A stretch of 64,000 nucleotides of DNA from Streptomyces sp. PT12 (GTDB lineage: Bacteria > Actinomycetota > Actinomycetes > Streptomycetales > Streptomycetaceae). This document shows positions 1-8,876 of the stretch, piece by piece. The notes below the pieces were generated by a model. The model was not told where the DNA came from. It saw only the letters and a list, made by a program, of their open reading frames with translations, and did no database searches. The position numbers and the translations under genes are program-made. The stretch lies in NCBI RefSeq assembly GCF_003311645.1, contig NZ_QEST01000235.1:211202-275201 (forward strand), in the 5' to 3' direction. Positions within the stretch are counted from its first letter, which is position 1. Every line of letters begins with the position of its first letter.

Positions 1-283
1 CGAAACGTTCGCGGTAGTGCGCGAGCAGCCTGGCGTAGGCGGCCTTGGGCTGGACGGCGTTGGCCACGAAGAGCGGGTCGCCGTGCTTGGCGGCCAGCTC
101 GGGGGAGTGCAGGCTGGTCGCCGAGCCGTGCCACACCACGGGCGGGCCCGCGTAGGGGCGCGGCACGGTGGTGACGCCCCGCAGCGGCGGGCGGAACTCG
201 CCCTCCCGGTGGACGTCCTCCTCCCGCCACAGCCGCCGCAGCAGCTCGTACTTCTCCGCCTGGTACTCCCACCGCAGGGTCAT
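1..283 (-). pseudogene. Luciferase-like (LLM) monooxygenase fragment, N-terminus missing, runs off the window
   Basis: Reading leftward from an ATG at 283, the frame gives 94 residues matching the second half of FMN-dependent luciferase-like monooxygenases. It has the helix with WEYQAEKYELLRRLW, then GEFRPPLRGVTTVPRPY, then PPVVWHGSATS and the KHGDPLFVAN segment. In the family about 160 residues with the FMN-binding barrel start precede this point, and they are absent. The C-terminus lies beyond base 1. The ATG overlaps the TGA ending the upstream binding-protein remnant. I infer a deletion that joined two unrelated genes of the same orientation. An unusual short protein is possible but unlikely. 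Confidence 0.7.
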
Positions 284-927
284 GGTGATCGCCTCTCCGT
301 CCGCGAATGTGCCGGGCCCGCCTGTGACGTGGTGAGCCGCCCCGCCGCCCCCGCGCCTGGGGCGGCGGCGCCCGGGATGGCGGCGAGCAGCCCGAGCGAG
401 AACGTCGTGGTGGCGCGCAGGAACTGGGCGTTGGGCTCGGCGAACGTCACCGTCGCGGTGTGGGTGTCGTCCACCGCCGTGCCCTCGTACCCGGCGAGAT
501 AGCCGCTGCCGAGCGCGGCCCTGGCGCCGAGCTCGACGATGCCGTCGAAGTTGGCGCGCACCGCCTCGGCGTCCACGGGCGTGCCGTCGCTGAACGTCGC
601 GTCGCCCCTGAGGTGGAACGTGAAGGAGCGCGCGTCCTCGCTCACCTCCCAGCTCTCCGCGAGCCCTGGCACGATCTCGCCCGTCTCCGGGTCCTCGTCC
701 GTCAGCGAGCCGACCAGCTGCCGCGCCGGGTAGATGGCGTCGTTGTTGCCCTGCTGCTGCGGGTCGACACAGCCGGGGTCGGAGGCGAGCGCGAACGTCA
801 GCTCACCCCCCGCCTCGGGCGCTCCGTCGCCCGTGCCGGACTCGGAGGCGCCGCAGCCGGTCGCGGCGAGCGCGCCGGTGGCGAACGGGAGGACTGCGGG
901 CAGGGCGAGACGGCGGCGTGCCATCAT
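280..927 (-). pseudogene. Truncated family 5 ABC solute-binding lipoprotein
   Basis: The product starts MMARRRLALP and has a lipoprotein signal ending AATGC (Cys25). It continues with a typical SBP_bac_5 N-terminus: ELTFALASDPGCVDPQQ, ARQLVGSLTDEDPETGEIVPGLAESWEVSED and FHLRGDATFSDGTPV. Family members are about 520-560 residues; this frame stops after about 215. Its last 35 residues or so (after SLGLLA) no longer resemble the family. It runs directly into the monooxygenase fragment. The ligand was probably a peptide, nickel or an opine-like compound, but the binding domain is incomplete, so it should be non-functional. Confidence 0.75.
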
Positions 928-1158
928 GCGACTCCCTGGGGCTCGACACGGGGTGGCACCACTCTCCCTCCGAGTTGTTGCGGCTACTTGTAGCCACATG
1001 TATGCGCTTTGGCGACTTGCGCTCCCGAGCCGCCCCCCTGTGCCCGATCGGGCCAACGCGCCCCGCGCGCACGCCCGTTGAGATCCGCGACGGGCGATTC
1101 ACCTCCCGGCCACCTTCCCGATGCCCGGTGGTGGCGTCGGCTGAGGAAGCTTCACATC

Positions 1159-2247
1159 GTGAGACGGGTATGGGGGATTCTGCTGGGAGTGCTGCTGCTG
1201 GCCGGCGTCGGCGCCGCGGTTGTCGTCGGCCGTGACACCGGCGGCGAAGGGGACGGCGGGGGCGGCGGCCAGGCCACGGTGAGCGGCGTGATCGGCTCGG
1301 AGAAGGCGGAGTTCTTCGCCGACCCCGAGGTGGTGGCCGCCCTCGCCGACGAAGGGCTGACCGTGCGGGCCCAGCCCGTCGGCTCGTGGGCCATGGACGA
1401 CGTGGACCTCGAGGGCTACGACTTCGCGTTCCCCTCGAGCCAGGGCCCGGCCGACGCGCTGCGCGCCGACCACGGCGACGTGGGCGCCCCGCTGCGCCCC
1501 TTCTACTCGCCGCTCGTGGTGCTCGCCCACCGCCAGGCCGCCGAGGTGCTGGCCGCCGGCGGTCTTGCCACGATCGAGGGCGACAACGTCGGGCGCCTGT
1601 CGATGGCCGACTACCTGGCCGCCGTCGAGGAGGGCCGCACCTGGCAGGAGCTCGAAGGCGCCGAGGCCCGGGACGGCCTCAGCGGCGCGGTCTATGTGTC
1701 GAGCACCGACCCGCTCACCTCCAACTCGGGCGCGCTCTACCTGGCCGCCGCCTCCTTCGTCGCCAACGACGGGCAGGTCGTCGCCGACGACGCCGCCATC
1801 GAGCGCACCGCGCCCCTGCTGCGCGCCCTCGTGCAGGTCCAGGGCACCCAGCAGTCGAGTTCGGACGGCCCGTTCCGCGACTTCGTCAGCGGCATCGGCA
1901 ACCCCCTCGTCCTCGCCTACGAGTCCCAGGTCGCCTCGCTGCTGATCGGCGGCGCGGGCGCGGGCGACATGGTGGTGCTCTACCCGGACACCACGGCGAC
2001 GAGCGACCACACCCTGGTGCCGCTCACCGAGGGCGGGCGGCGCCTCGGCGAGGTGCTGACGAACGACCCCGAGCTGCGCCGCCTCGCCGTGCGGCACGGC
2101 TTCAGGCCACAGGGCGCCACCGCCGAGTTCACCGAGGCCGCCGCCGCGCACTCCGGCTACCTCAGGGACGGGCTCGACGGGGTGCGGCAGGCGCCCGTGC
2201 CCACCGCCGACGTCCTGCGCGCCATGGCCGAGCGCGCCAAGGGCTGA
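1159..2247 (+). CDS. Membrane-anchored extracellular solute-binding-like protein
   Basis: The GTG start at 1159 is chosen because GAGGAA lies about 10 bases upstream; this gives 362 residues. An N-terminal hydrophobic segment (WGILLGVLLLAGVGAAVVV, about residues 5-24) anchors it, with a Gly-rich linker after. The remainder resembles type 2 periplasmic binding proteins without a transporter: GVIGSEKAEFFADPEVV, SSTDPLTSNSGALYLAAASF (a ligand-loop-like Ser/Thr patch) and NPLVLAYESQ. It opens an operon with TelA and a second binding-protein/vWA lipoprotein, and no permease or ATPase is nearby. I infer an extracellular sensor or adaptor rather than an uptake protein. The ligand is unknown. Confidence 0.75.
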   Translation: MRRVWGILLGVLLLAGVGAAVVVGRDTGGEGDGGGGGQATVSGVIGSEKAEFFADPEVVAALADEGLTVRAQPVGSWAMDDVDLEGYDFAFPSSQGPADALRADHGDVGAPLRPFYSPLVVLAHRQAAEVLAAGGLATIEGDNVGRLSMADYLAAVEEGRTWQELEGAEARDGLSGAVYVSSTDPLTSNSGALYLAAASFVANDGQVVADDAAIERTAPLLRALVQVQGTQQSSSDGPFRDFVSGIGNPLVLAYESQVASLLIGGAGAGDMVVLYPDTTATSDHTLVPLTEGGRRLGEVLTNDPELRRLAVRHGFRPQGATAEFTEAAAAHSGYLRDGLDGVRQAPVPTADVLRAMAERAKG

Positions 2248-2302
2248 CCGCCGACCACCGCGCGGGACTTCATCGAGCGCGGGACTTCACCGAGGGGGAG
2301 CC

Positions 2303-3490
2303 ATGACCGACACCGAGAACCCACTGGTCCTCACGCCACCCGAGCCCGTCGCCCCGGTCCGCGCCGAGCAGGCGTCCGGGCTGGTGCCGCTGGACGCCGA
2401 CACCCGCGACGAGCTGAGCCGCCGCGCCGCGAGCTATGTGGACTCGCTGTCCGAACTCGACGCGCGCTCACCGGAGTTCTCCTCCCGCGTCGGCGAGGTC
2501 ACCTCGCTCGGCTCGGCCGAGATGCGCGCCGCGGCCCAGCAGTCCAACCGCATGCTCGACCGCAGCGTCCGCTCGCTGTCCCGCGGCGCGGGCGGCGACG
2601 CGGCCGACGCCCAGGCCCGCGTCTCCTCGTCGCTGCTCGACCTGCGCCGCACCGTGGAGGACTTGGACCCGCGCGAGTCGTCGTCGGGCGGCGTGCGCAG
2701 GCTGCTGTCCCGGCTGCCCGGCGGGAACAAGTTCCGCGACCACCTGGCGCGTTACGCCTCGGCCCAGGGCACGCTCCAGAAGATCGTGGCCACCCTGCGG
2801 GCGGGCCAGGACGAGCTGCGCCGCGACAGCGCCACCATGCACACCGAGCGCGCCAGGCTGTGGGACACCATGGGCAAGCTCCAGGAGTACGCCGTCCTCA
2901 CCGAGGCGCTGGACAACGAGCTGCAACGCCGCGTCGAGCACCTGGAGGCCACCGACCCCGACCAGGCGACCGCGCTGCGCGCCGACATCCTCTTCCCGGT
3001 CCGCCAGAAGCACCAGGACCTGCTGACCCAGCTCGCGGTCTGCGCCCAGGGCTACCTCGCCATGGACGTCGTGCGCCGCAACAACGAGGAGCTGATCAAG
3101 GGCGTCGACCGCGCCGCCACCACCACCGTCACCGCGCTGCGCATCGGCATCATGCTCTCCGCCGCCCTGGAGAACCAGCGCAAGGTCGGCGAGCAGGTCA
3201 CCGCCCTGCGCACCACCACCGAGGAACTGGTCCGCGGCAACGCCGAGATGCTGGCCACCCAGAGCGGCGAGATCCAGAAGATGGCCGCGGACCCGGCCGT
3301 GGGCGCCGAGACGCTGCGCGCCGCGTTCCAGCAGATCTACCGCACCCTCGACACCATCGACACCTACAAGGCGCAGGCCACCGAGGCCATGGCGGCCACC
3401 GCCCGCGCCCTGTCCGACGAGCTGGGCAACGCCGCGGGCCACCTGGAGCGCTCCCGCGCCGCCGACCAGCGCGAAGGGGACCTCGCATGA
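2303..3490 (+). CDS. telA: TelA family (toxic anion resistance) protein
   Basis: The 395-residue cytoplasmic helical protein starts at ATG 2303 after GAGGGGGAG. Family hallmarks are LPGGNKFRDHLARYASAQGTL, the long TLRAGQDELRRDSATMHTER helix and RRNNEELIKGVDRAATTTVTALR. TelA proteins are tied to tellurite and cell-envelope stress resistance, but their biochemistry is unresolved. Its stop overlaps the ATG of the next gene (ATGA), so translation is probably coupled. Being sandwiched between two extracytoplasmic binding-protein-like products suggests that TelA is the cytoplasmic partner of a surface complex; that is inference. Confidence 0.9.
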   Translation: MTDTENPLVLTPPEPVAPVRAEQASGLVPLDADTRDELSRRAASYVDSLSELDARSPEFSSRVGEVTSLGSAEMRAAAQQSNRMLDRSVRSLSRGAGGDAADAQARVSSSLLDLRRTVEDLDPRESSSGGVRRLLSRLPGGNKFRDHLARYASAQGTLQKIVATLRAGQDELRRDSATMHTERARLWDTMGKLQEYAVLTEALDNELQRRVEHLEATDPDQATALRADILFPVRQKHQDLLTQLAVCAQGYLAMDVVRRNNEELIKGVDRAATTTVTALRIGIMLSAALENQRKVGEQVTALRTTTEELVRGNAEMLATQSGEIQKMAADPAVGAETLRAAFQQIYRTLDTIDTYKAQATEAMAATARALSDELGNAAGHLERSRAADQREGDLA

Positions 3491-5121
3491 GAGCGCGCAC
3501 CCGCGTCACCACCCGCGTCACCACCCGCGTCACCGCCCGGATCGCCGCCCTGCTCGGCGCCCTCGCGCTGGCCGCGACGGCCTGCACCGGAGGCTCCGAC
3601 GGCGAGGAGAACGGCGAAGGCGGCGACGGCGTCGCCGCCGCGGAAACGGTCAGGATCCTGGCGGGCAGCGAGCTCGCCGACATGGAGTTCCTGCTGGAGA
3701 GGGCCGCCGACGAGACCGGCGTCCGCGCCGAGATCACCCGCGTCGGCACCCTCGACGCCACCCGCATGGTCGTCTCGGGCCAGGCCGACGGCGCCTATGA
3801 CGCCGTGTGGCTCGCCACCAACGACTATCTGCGGCTGCACCCCGAGGCCGAGCGGCGCATCCTCACCGAGACCTCCATCATGACCTCGCCCGTCGCCCTC
3901 GGCCTGCGCCCAGGGGCCCTCGACCGGCTGGGCTGGCAGCCCGACGAGATCACCTGGTCCCAGGTCCATCAGGCCGCCGCCGCGGGCGACCTGACGTTCG
4001 GCATGACCGACCCGACGCGCTCCAACTCCGGCTACAGCGCGCTGATCTCGGTGACCTCCGCGCTCTCCGGCGCCCAGTCCGCGCTCACCGCGGACGACGT
4101 CGCGGGCAGCGCCGCGCGGCTGCGGGAGCTCTTCGCGGGGCAACGCCTCACCTCGGGCTCGTCGGGCTGGCTCGCCGAGGCGTTCCAGGAGCGCGACGAC
4201 GTGGACGCGTTGATCAACTACGAGTCCGTGCTGCTCAGCCTCGACCGCGCGGGCACCGCCGACGTCGAGGTCGTCCGCCCGCTCGACGGCGTCGTCACCG
4301 CCCGCTACCCGCTCACCACCCTCTCCTCCGCCTCGCCCGAGGCCGCCGAGGCGCTGCGCCTCCTCGGCGCGTACCTGCGCGGCGCCGACGCCCAGCACGC
4401 CCTCACCCAGGAGACGCTGCGCCGCCCGGTCTCCGGCGAGGTCGCGCCCGCGGACGCCATCCCCCAGGGGCAGCGCCGCGAGCTGCCCTACCCCGGCTCG
4501 CTCGACGTCGCCGACGGCCTGCTCGACGCCTACGACGGCGAGCTGCGTCGCCCCTCCCGCACGCTCTACGTCCTGGACACCTCGGGCTCGATGGCCGGGG
4601 ACCGGCTGGCCGCGCTCCAGGACGCGCTGCGCCGCCTCACCGGCGCTGACAACCCCGCGGGGCAGCGGTTCAGGGACCGCGAGGAGGTGACGCTGATGCC
4701 GTTCAACGACGCGGTCGTCTCCACCGAGACATGGACCGTCGAGGCGGAGGGCCGCGATGACGCCCTGGCGGGGATCCGCTCGGGCGTGGACGCCCTCACC
4801 GCCGAGGGCGACACCGCCATCTACGCCAGCCTGATGGACGCCTACGAGCTGCTGTCCGCCGAGGGCTCGCGGGACGCGTTCACCTCCATCGTGCTGATGA
4901 CGGACGGCGAGAACCGCGACGACGTCCTCGCCGCCGACTTCCAGACCTTCCACGCGGCGCTGGCCGAGGACCAGCGGCATGTGCCGGTGTTCACCATCCT
5001 GTTCGGCGACTCCGACCGGGCCGAGCTCCAGGGGATCGCCGACCTGACAGGGGGCGAGCTGTTCGACGCGGTCAACGGCTCGCTCGACGACGCCTTCCAG
5101 GAGATCCGTGGCTACCAGTAG
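3487..5121 (+). CDS. Lipoprotein with binding-protein-like domain fused to a C-terminal vWA domain
   Basis: The 544-residue product starts at ATG 3487, overlapping telA. Its N-terminus has an unusual tandem TRVT repeat, then a signal peptide with a lipobox-like ATAC (Cys33). Residues about 50-340 look like a type 2 binding protein (VRILAGSELADMEFLLE, DAVWLATNDYL, DPTRSNSGYSALI). Residues about 355-544 form a vWA domain with a MIDAS motif, DTSGSM, near residue 364, a Thr in GDTAIYAS, and LMTDGENRDD. It is similar to YfbK-type surface vWA proteins. The fold combination suggests metal-dependent protein-protein contact on the outer membrane face. It is followed, with a 14-base overlap, by a small membrane protein. 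Confidence 0.85.
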   Translation: MRARTRVTTRVTTRVTARIAALLGALALAATACTGGSDGEENGEGGDGVAAAETVRILAGSELADMEFLLERAADETGVRAEITRVGTLDATRMVVSGQADGAYDAVWLATNDYLRLHPEAERRILTETSIMTSPVALGLRPGALDRLGWQPDEITWSQVHQAAAAGDLTFGMTDPTRSNSGYSALISVTSALSGAQSALTADDVAGSAARLRELFAGQRLTSGSSGWLAEAFQERDDVDALINYESVLLSLDRAGTADVEVVRPLDGVVTARYPLTTLSSASPEAAEALRLLGAYLRGADAQHALTQETLRRPVSGEVAPADAIPQGQRRELPYPGSLDVADGLLDAYDGELRRPSRTLYVLDTSGSMAGDRLAALQDALRRLTGADNPAGQRFRDREEVTLMPFNDAVVSTETWTVEAEGRDDALAGIRSGVDALTAEGDTAIYASLMDAYELLSAEGSRDAFTSIVLMTDGENRDDVLAADFQTFHAALAEDQRHVPVFTILFGDSDRAELQGIADLTGGELFDAVNGSLDDAFQEIRGYQ

Positions 5122-5797
5122 CGGGGGAACGGCCCGGGCGCTGGCCTACCTGGAGTCGCGCAAGAACCTCACGGGCTGCGCGTGCGGCCTAGTCGGCCTG
5201 GCGACGGTGTTCACCGGGCTCGCAGGGGCGTACTGGCCCCTCGTGGTCGCGGGCCTCTACGGCGCGGGCGCGCTGATCGCACCGCCCGAGAGGACCGCGC
5301 CGCCGCCGTTCGCGGGCCCCGCGGGCCCGGGCGCCGAACTGGACGCGATCCGCGGGGACTTCGCCGCCCTGCGCGGCTACATCGCCGACATCGACGTGCC
5401 AGGCGCGGCCACCGCGCCCGCCGCCGAGCTCGACGGGCTGCTCGCCGCCCTCCTCGAACCCGGCTGGGTCGCGGACGAGATCGCCGCCGACCCCGAGGCC
5501 GTCCACATCCTCGGCCGCGCCGTGCGCACCGACATCCCCGAGGCGTTCGACGCCTACCAGCGCACCCGCTGGTGGGCCAGGCTCCAGCCGGGGGCCGACC
5601 CGCCCGAACGCCACCTCAGGCGGCAACTCGAGCTGCTGAACGGCGAGCTGGCCGTGGTCGCCGCCGCGGTGCACGAGTCGCAGGAACGCCGCCAGCGGAC
5701 CCACACCACCTATCTGGAGTCCAGGACCCCGGGGGAGCCCGCGACCGGCCGTCCCGAGCCGCCCGAACCCCTCACCGGGGGCCCCGCGCCCGGCTGA
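5108..5797 (+). CDS. Hypothetical membrane protein, last gene of the TelA operon
   Basis: The start is GTG 5108, inside the preceding gene, with AGGAG at 5098-5102. The 229 residues begin with a short cytoplasmic stretch. Two adjacent hydrophobic segments follow (about residues 24-62, CGLVGLATVFTGLAGAYWPL and onwards). A helical soluble domain comes next, with VHILGRAVRTDIPEAFDAYQRTRWWARL and a long amphipathic helix up to about residue 200. The tail is Pro-rich. Small two-helix membrane proteins of this type sit beside TelA and vWA genes in actinomycetes. I do not recognise a named family. It probably tethers or assembles the complex made by the three upstream genes. Confidence 0.7.
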   Translation: MATSSGGTARALAYLESRKNLTGCACGLVGLATVFTGLAGAYWPLVVAGLYGAGALIAPPERTAPPPFAGPAGPGAELDAIRGDFAALRGYIADIDVPGAATAPAAELDGLLAALLEPGWVADEIAADPEAVHILGRAVRTDIPEAFDAYQRTRWWARLQPGADPPERHLRRQLELLNGELAVVAAAVHESQERRQRTHTTYLESRTPGEPATGRPEPPEPLTGGPAPG

Positions 5798-5909
5798 TCC
5801 CGGCACCTGGGTGACGGCGTGTCAGTTCCCCGATCGCGCGATCACGGCGTCTTACGCTGAGCCGGCGCGTCCCGCGACCGGGGCGTTCGGCCACCCCCTC
5901 GGAGGCGAC

Positions 5910-7388
5910 ATGCGGTCCCCCTTCCCCTCGCCGCGAGTCCTGACCGGCGTGCCGCTCGCCGGAAGCTACCCCGCCGCGGTGGCCCTCGTCCTGCTGGCGC
6001 TCTGCCCCTTCCTCGTCCTGACGACGGCCACATCCCTGATGGCGCCCACGCTGATGCGGGACCTCGCGGCCACCCCGTTCGAGCTCCAGGTGGCCGTCGG
6101 CCTCGCCAACGCCGGGTACGCGTTCGGCGCGGTCGCCGCGGCCGACCTCACCCAGCGCTGGCCGAGGCGGCGCGTCTACTTCGTGTGCGAGGTCGGCTTC
6201 GTCGCGGCCACCGTGGTGGCGCTGAGCGCCCAGGGCATCGGCCAGTTCGCCACGGGCCTGATCCTCCAGGGCCTGTGCACCGGCATGCTGCTGGTCGCCG
6301 CGCTGCCGCCGCTGATCACCCGCAGGAACATCCACGAGCTGCCCACCACGGCCATGGTCGTCAGCATCGGCCTCTTCGGCATGGTGACGCTCGGGCCGCT
6401 CGTGGGCGGGCTCATCGGCGACGCGGGCGACTGGCGGCTGCTGTTCGTCGCGCTCACCGTCCTCGCCGCCGTCGGCCTGCTCATCGGCTTCCTGACCTTC
6501 GAGGGCAACGACCCGCTCGCGCCAGGGGCGCGGTTCGACTGGTTCGCGATCCCCCCGGCCCTCGCCGTGACGGCGCTGCCGTTCTTCGGCGTCTCCTGGC
6601 TGACCCGCGGCACATTCGGCAGCCTGGCCTTCCTGCTGCCGGTCATCGTGGGCGTGCTCATCGGCGTCATCCTGATCGTCGGCCAGTACCGCGCCACGAA
6701 CCCCCTGATGCCGGTCAGGCCCATCAGCAACACCCTCCCGGTCACCGGCATCCTCGCCGCGATGGTCACGGGGGCGGCGTTCACCACGCTCACCGAGCTG
6801 ACCGCGTCGTATCTGCTCGCCGTCCCGCGCTACAGCCCCGTCAAGGTCGGCTCCCTGCTCACCGCGCAACTCCTCGGGATCCTCGTGGCGTCCTACTGCT
6901 TCCGCCGCCTGGTGCTCACCCGCTGGACGCCTCTCTTCGCGCTCACCGGGCTGCTCAGCGTCGGCGTCGCCGCCCTGATCCTGCTGACGCTCACCCCGGG
7001 CAACGCGTCGGCCATCGTGCCGGTGGCCGCGGTCTTCCTCGGCTTCGGCGCGGGCGCGGGCGTGACCCCGGCGCTCTTCCTCGCGGGCTTCTCGGTGCCC
7101 GCGGTCGCGATCGGCTCGATCTTCGCGCTCGTCGAACTCCTGCGCTCCGAGGCGGCGTTCCTCGTGGGGCCGGTCCTGCTGCACCTCGCGGAGGACGAGG
7201 GCATCGCCGACGGGTTCAAGGTCACCGTGGCCATCGTCATGTACGTCGTCGCGGGGGGCGCGGTGCTTCTCGTCGCCCTCTATGTCACCGGCGGCGCGCG
7301 CCCGCACGCCCCGAAGGTGCAGGAGTGGTTCGGCGGCCGCACCGCCGCCTACCATTCCCCGCCGCTGTTCTCCCGCCTCAAGGGCTGA
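5910..7388 (+). CDS. MFS transporter (14-helix drug/metabolite efflux type)
   Basis: ATG 5910 is chosen because GGAGG lies at 5901-5905; this gives 492 residues. The sequence is almost entirely hydrophobic helices. The first is AVALVLLALCPFLVLTTATS. The loop between helices 2 and 3 carries a weak MFS motif A (DLTQRWPRRRVYFV). Further on come LGPLVGGLIGDAGDWRLLF, typical of the EmrB/DHA2 group, and about six more helices. The substrate cannot be read from sequence. It is monocistronic and converges on the lactonase gene. Confidence 0.85.
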   Translation: MRSPFPSPRVLTGVPLAGSYPAAVALVLLALCPFLVLTTATSLMAPTLMRDLAATPFELQVAVGLANAGYAFGAVAAADLTQRWPRRRVYFVCEVGFVAATVVALSAQGIGQFATGLILQGLCTGMLLVAALPPLITRRNIHELPTTAMVVSIGLFGMVTLGPLVGGLIGDAGDWRLLFVALTVLAAVGLLIGFLTFEGNDPLAPGARFDWFAIPPALAVTALPFFGVSWLTRGTFGSLAFLLPVIVGVLIGVILIVGQYRATNPLMPVRPISNTLPVTGILAAMVTGAAFTTLTELTASYLLAVPRYSPVKVGSLLTAQLLGILVASYCFRRLVLTRWTPLFALTGLLSVGVAALILLTLTPGNASAIVPVAAVFLGFGAGAGVTPALFLAGFSVPAVAIGSIFALVELLRSEAAFLVGPVLLHLAEDEGIADGFKVTVAIVMYVVAGGAVLLVALYVTGGARPHAPKVQEWFGGRTAAYHSPPLFSRLKG

Positions 7389-7446
7389 CGCGGCACCAGG
7401 CTCCGGCCGCCGAACGGCGCGCGGGCGGCCCGGTCCCCGGCGCGGG

Positions 7447-8610
7447 TCAGGGGGCCGTGGCGGCGGGCAGGACGCAGGAGACCCGCGCGAACCCCAGGTC
7501 GCCAACGCCGGGGGAGAGCGCGCCCGTGGCGGGGTCGCGGTCGAGGACGGCGACGGATCCGGTGGTCTGGTTGGCGACATAGAGGCGGATCTCGGCCGCG
7601 TCCATGACCATGTGGCGCGGCCCCGCGCCCCCGCACGGGTGGGTGGCGATCAGCCGGGGGGCGGCCTCGTCGCCGCCCTCGACGGAGAAGACCGCGACGC
7701 TGTCGTGGCCGCGGTTGGAGGCGTAGACGAACCTGCCGTCGGAGGAGACCAGGATCGCGGCGGGGAAGTTGCCCTCGGACGAGGCGTTCTCGGGCAGCGT
7801 CGGAACGGCCGCGCCGGGGGTGAGCGTGCCCGCGTCCGCGTCATAGGCGCACGCGGTCAGCGTCGAGTCGAGCTCGCCCAGGACATAGACGGTGCGGCCC
7901 CCGGGGTGGACAACAAGGTGACGGGGTCCTGACCCCGGCGCCAGCCTCACCTCGGCCTCGGGCGTGAGGCGCCCCGCGGCGGCGTCGAACGCGTAGAGGT
8001 GCACCGAGTCCGTGCCCAGGTCCACGGCGAGCAGCCGCTCCCCGCCCCCCACCGGGACCACCTGGTGGGCGTGCGGGCCCTCCTGCCGGTCGGGGTCGGG
8101 CCCCGAGCCCGCGTGCTCGACGACCTGGAGTACAGCGCCCAGGGCGCCGTCGTCGCCGAGCGCCACCACGCCCACGGTGCCGGAGCCGTAGTTGGCCGTG
8201 AACAGGTGGCCACCCGCCGGGTGCACAGCCAGGTGACATGGGTGCGCGCCGCCGCTCGGCGCGCTGCCGAGCGCCGCGCCGACCGTGCCGTCGTCGGCCA
8301 CGGCGAACGCGGTGACGCGGCCGTCGTCCGTCTCGTTGGCCGCGTACAGCACCGCGGCCCCCGATGACAGCGCGAGGAACGAGGGGTCGGCCGTGGGCAC
8401 CACCCCCTCCAGCGCCAGGGCCCCGCTGGCCTCGTCGGCGCTCGCGACCCCGATGCCATGGGCCGGGTCGCCCCCGCTGTAGGCGCCGAGGTAGAAGCGG
8501 AACGGGTCCACCCGAGCCGGGCTCGCCGCGGCGCCCCCGGCGAGGGGCAGGCCGCCCGCGGTCGCGCCGCTCACGCTGAGCGTCGTGCGGCGTGAGACCT
8601 GTGGGGTCAT
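7447..8610 (-). CDS. Lactonase family protein (6-phosphogluconolactonase-like beta-propeller), probably exported
   Basis: The 387-residue product begins MTPQVSRRTTLSVSGATAGG, a twin-arginine-like export signal. The rest is a repeating seven-bladed propeller of the Pgl/lactonase type (PF10282): YLGAYSGGDPAHGIGVA, HPCHLAVHPAGGHLFTANYGSGTVGVV, GPDPDRQEGPHAHQV, GPRHLVVHPGGRTVYVLGEL, FVYASNRGHDSVAVF and GPRHMVMDAAEIRLYVANQTTGSV. Family members hydrolyse sugar lactones. Next to an SDR sugar-dehydrogenase-like gene and a decayed PQQ sugar dehydrogenase, extracellular sugar-lactone hydrolysis is the simplest reading. A purely structural propeller cannot be excluded. Confidence 0.85.
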   Translation of the reverse strand: MTPQVSRRTTLSVSGATAGGLPLAGGAAASPARVDPFRFYLGAYSGGDPAHGIGVASADEASGALALEGVVPTADPSFLALSSGAAVLYAANETDDGRVTAFAVADDGTVGAALGSAPSGGAHPCHLAVHPAGGHLFTANYGSGTVGVVALGDDGALGAVLQVVEHAGSGPDPDRQEGPHAHQVVPVGGGERLLAVDLGTDSVHLYAFDAAAGRLTPEAEVRLAPGSGPRHLVVHPGGRTVYVLGELDSTLTACAYDADAGTLTPGAAVPTLPENASSEGNFPAAILVSSDGRFVYASNRGHDSVAVFSVEGGDEAAPRLIATHPCGGAGPRHMVMDAAEIRLYVANQTTGSVAVLDRDPATGALSPGVGDLGFARVSCVLPAATAP

Positions 8611-8831
8611 GGGGAGTTCTCCTCGTCGAACGGTGGGGGGAGCGGGGCCCGTGGTCCTGCCGGTACAGGATCACCGCCCCGCGCCCCCCGGGGGAAGAGG
8701 CACGGCCGAGTTCCGGACCACGGCCACGAGCTCCCCACATCCCATGTCTCGATCGGCCCTGACGGCCGCCCCACGACAACTGAGGCCCTGATCAGGGGCG
8801 TTGATCCGCCCCTGGACGGGGAGTCGTCCAG

Positions 8832-8850
8832 AGGACTATAAATTGGTCCT
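8832..8850. promoter_or_regulatory. Inverted repeat in an AT-rich island upstream of the SDR gene, candidate operator
   Basis: AGGACTATAAATTGGTCCT has 5-bp arms (AGGAC/GTCCT) around an AT-rich centre, about 25 bases before the SDR GTG. It is one of the few AT-rich stretches here. Position and symmetry suit an operator or a promoter -10 region. GntR/FadR-type regulators favour GGTC-containing half sites, but the regulator is not identifiable. Confidence 0.4.
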
Positions 8851-8876
8851 ATGTATGCGCGAGAGAGGACCCTCAC

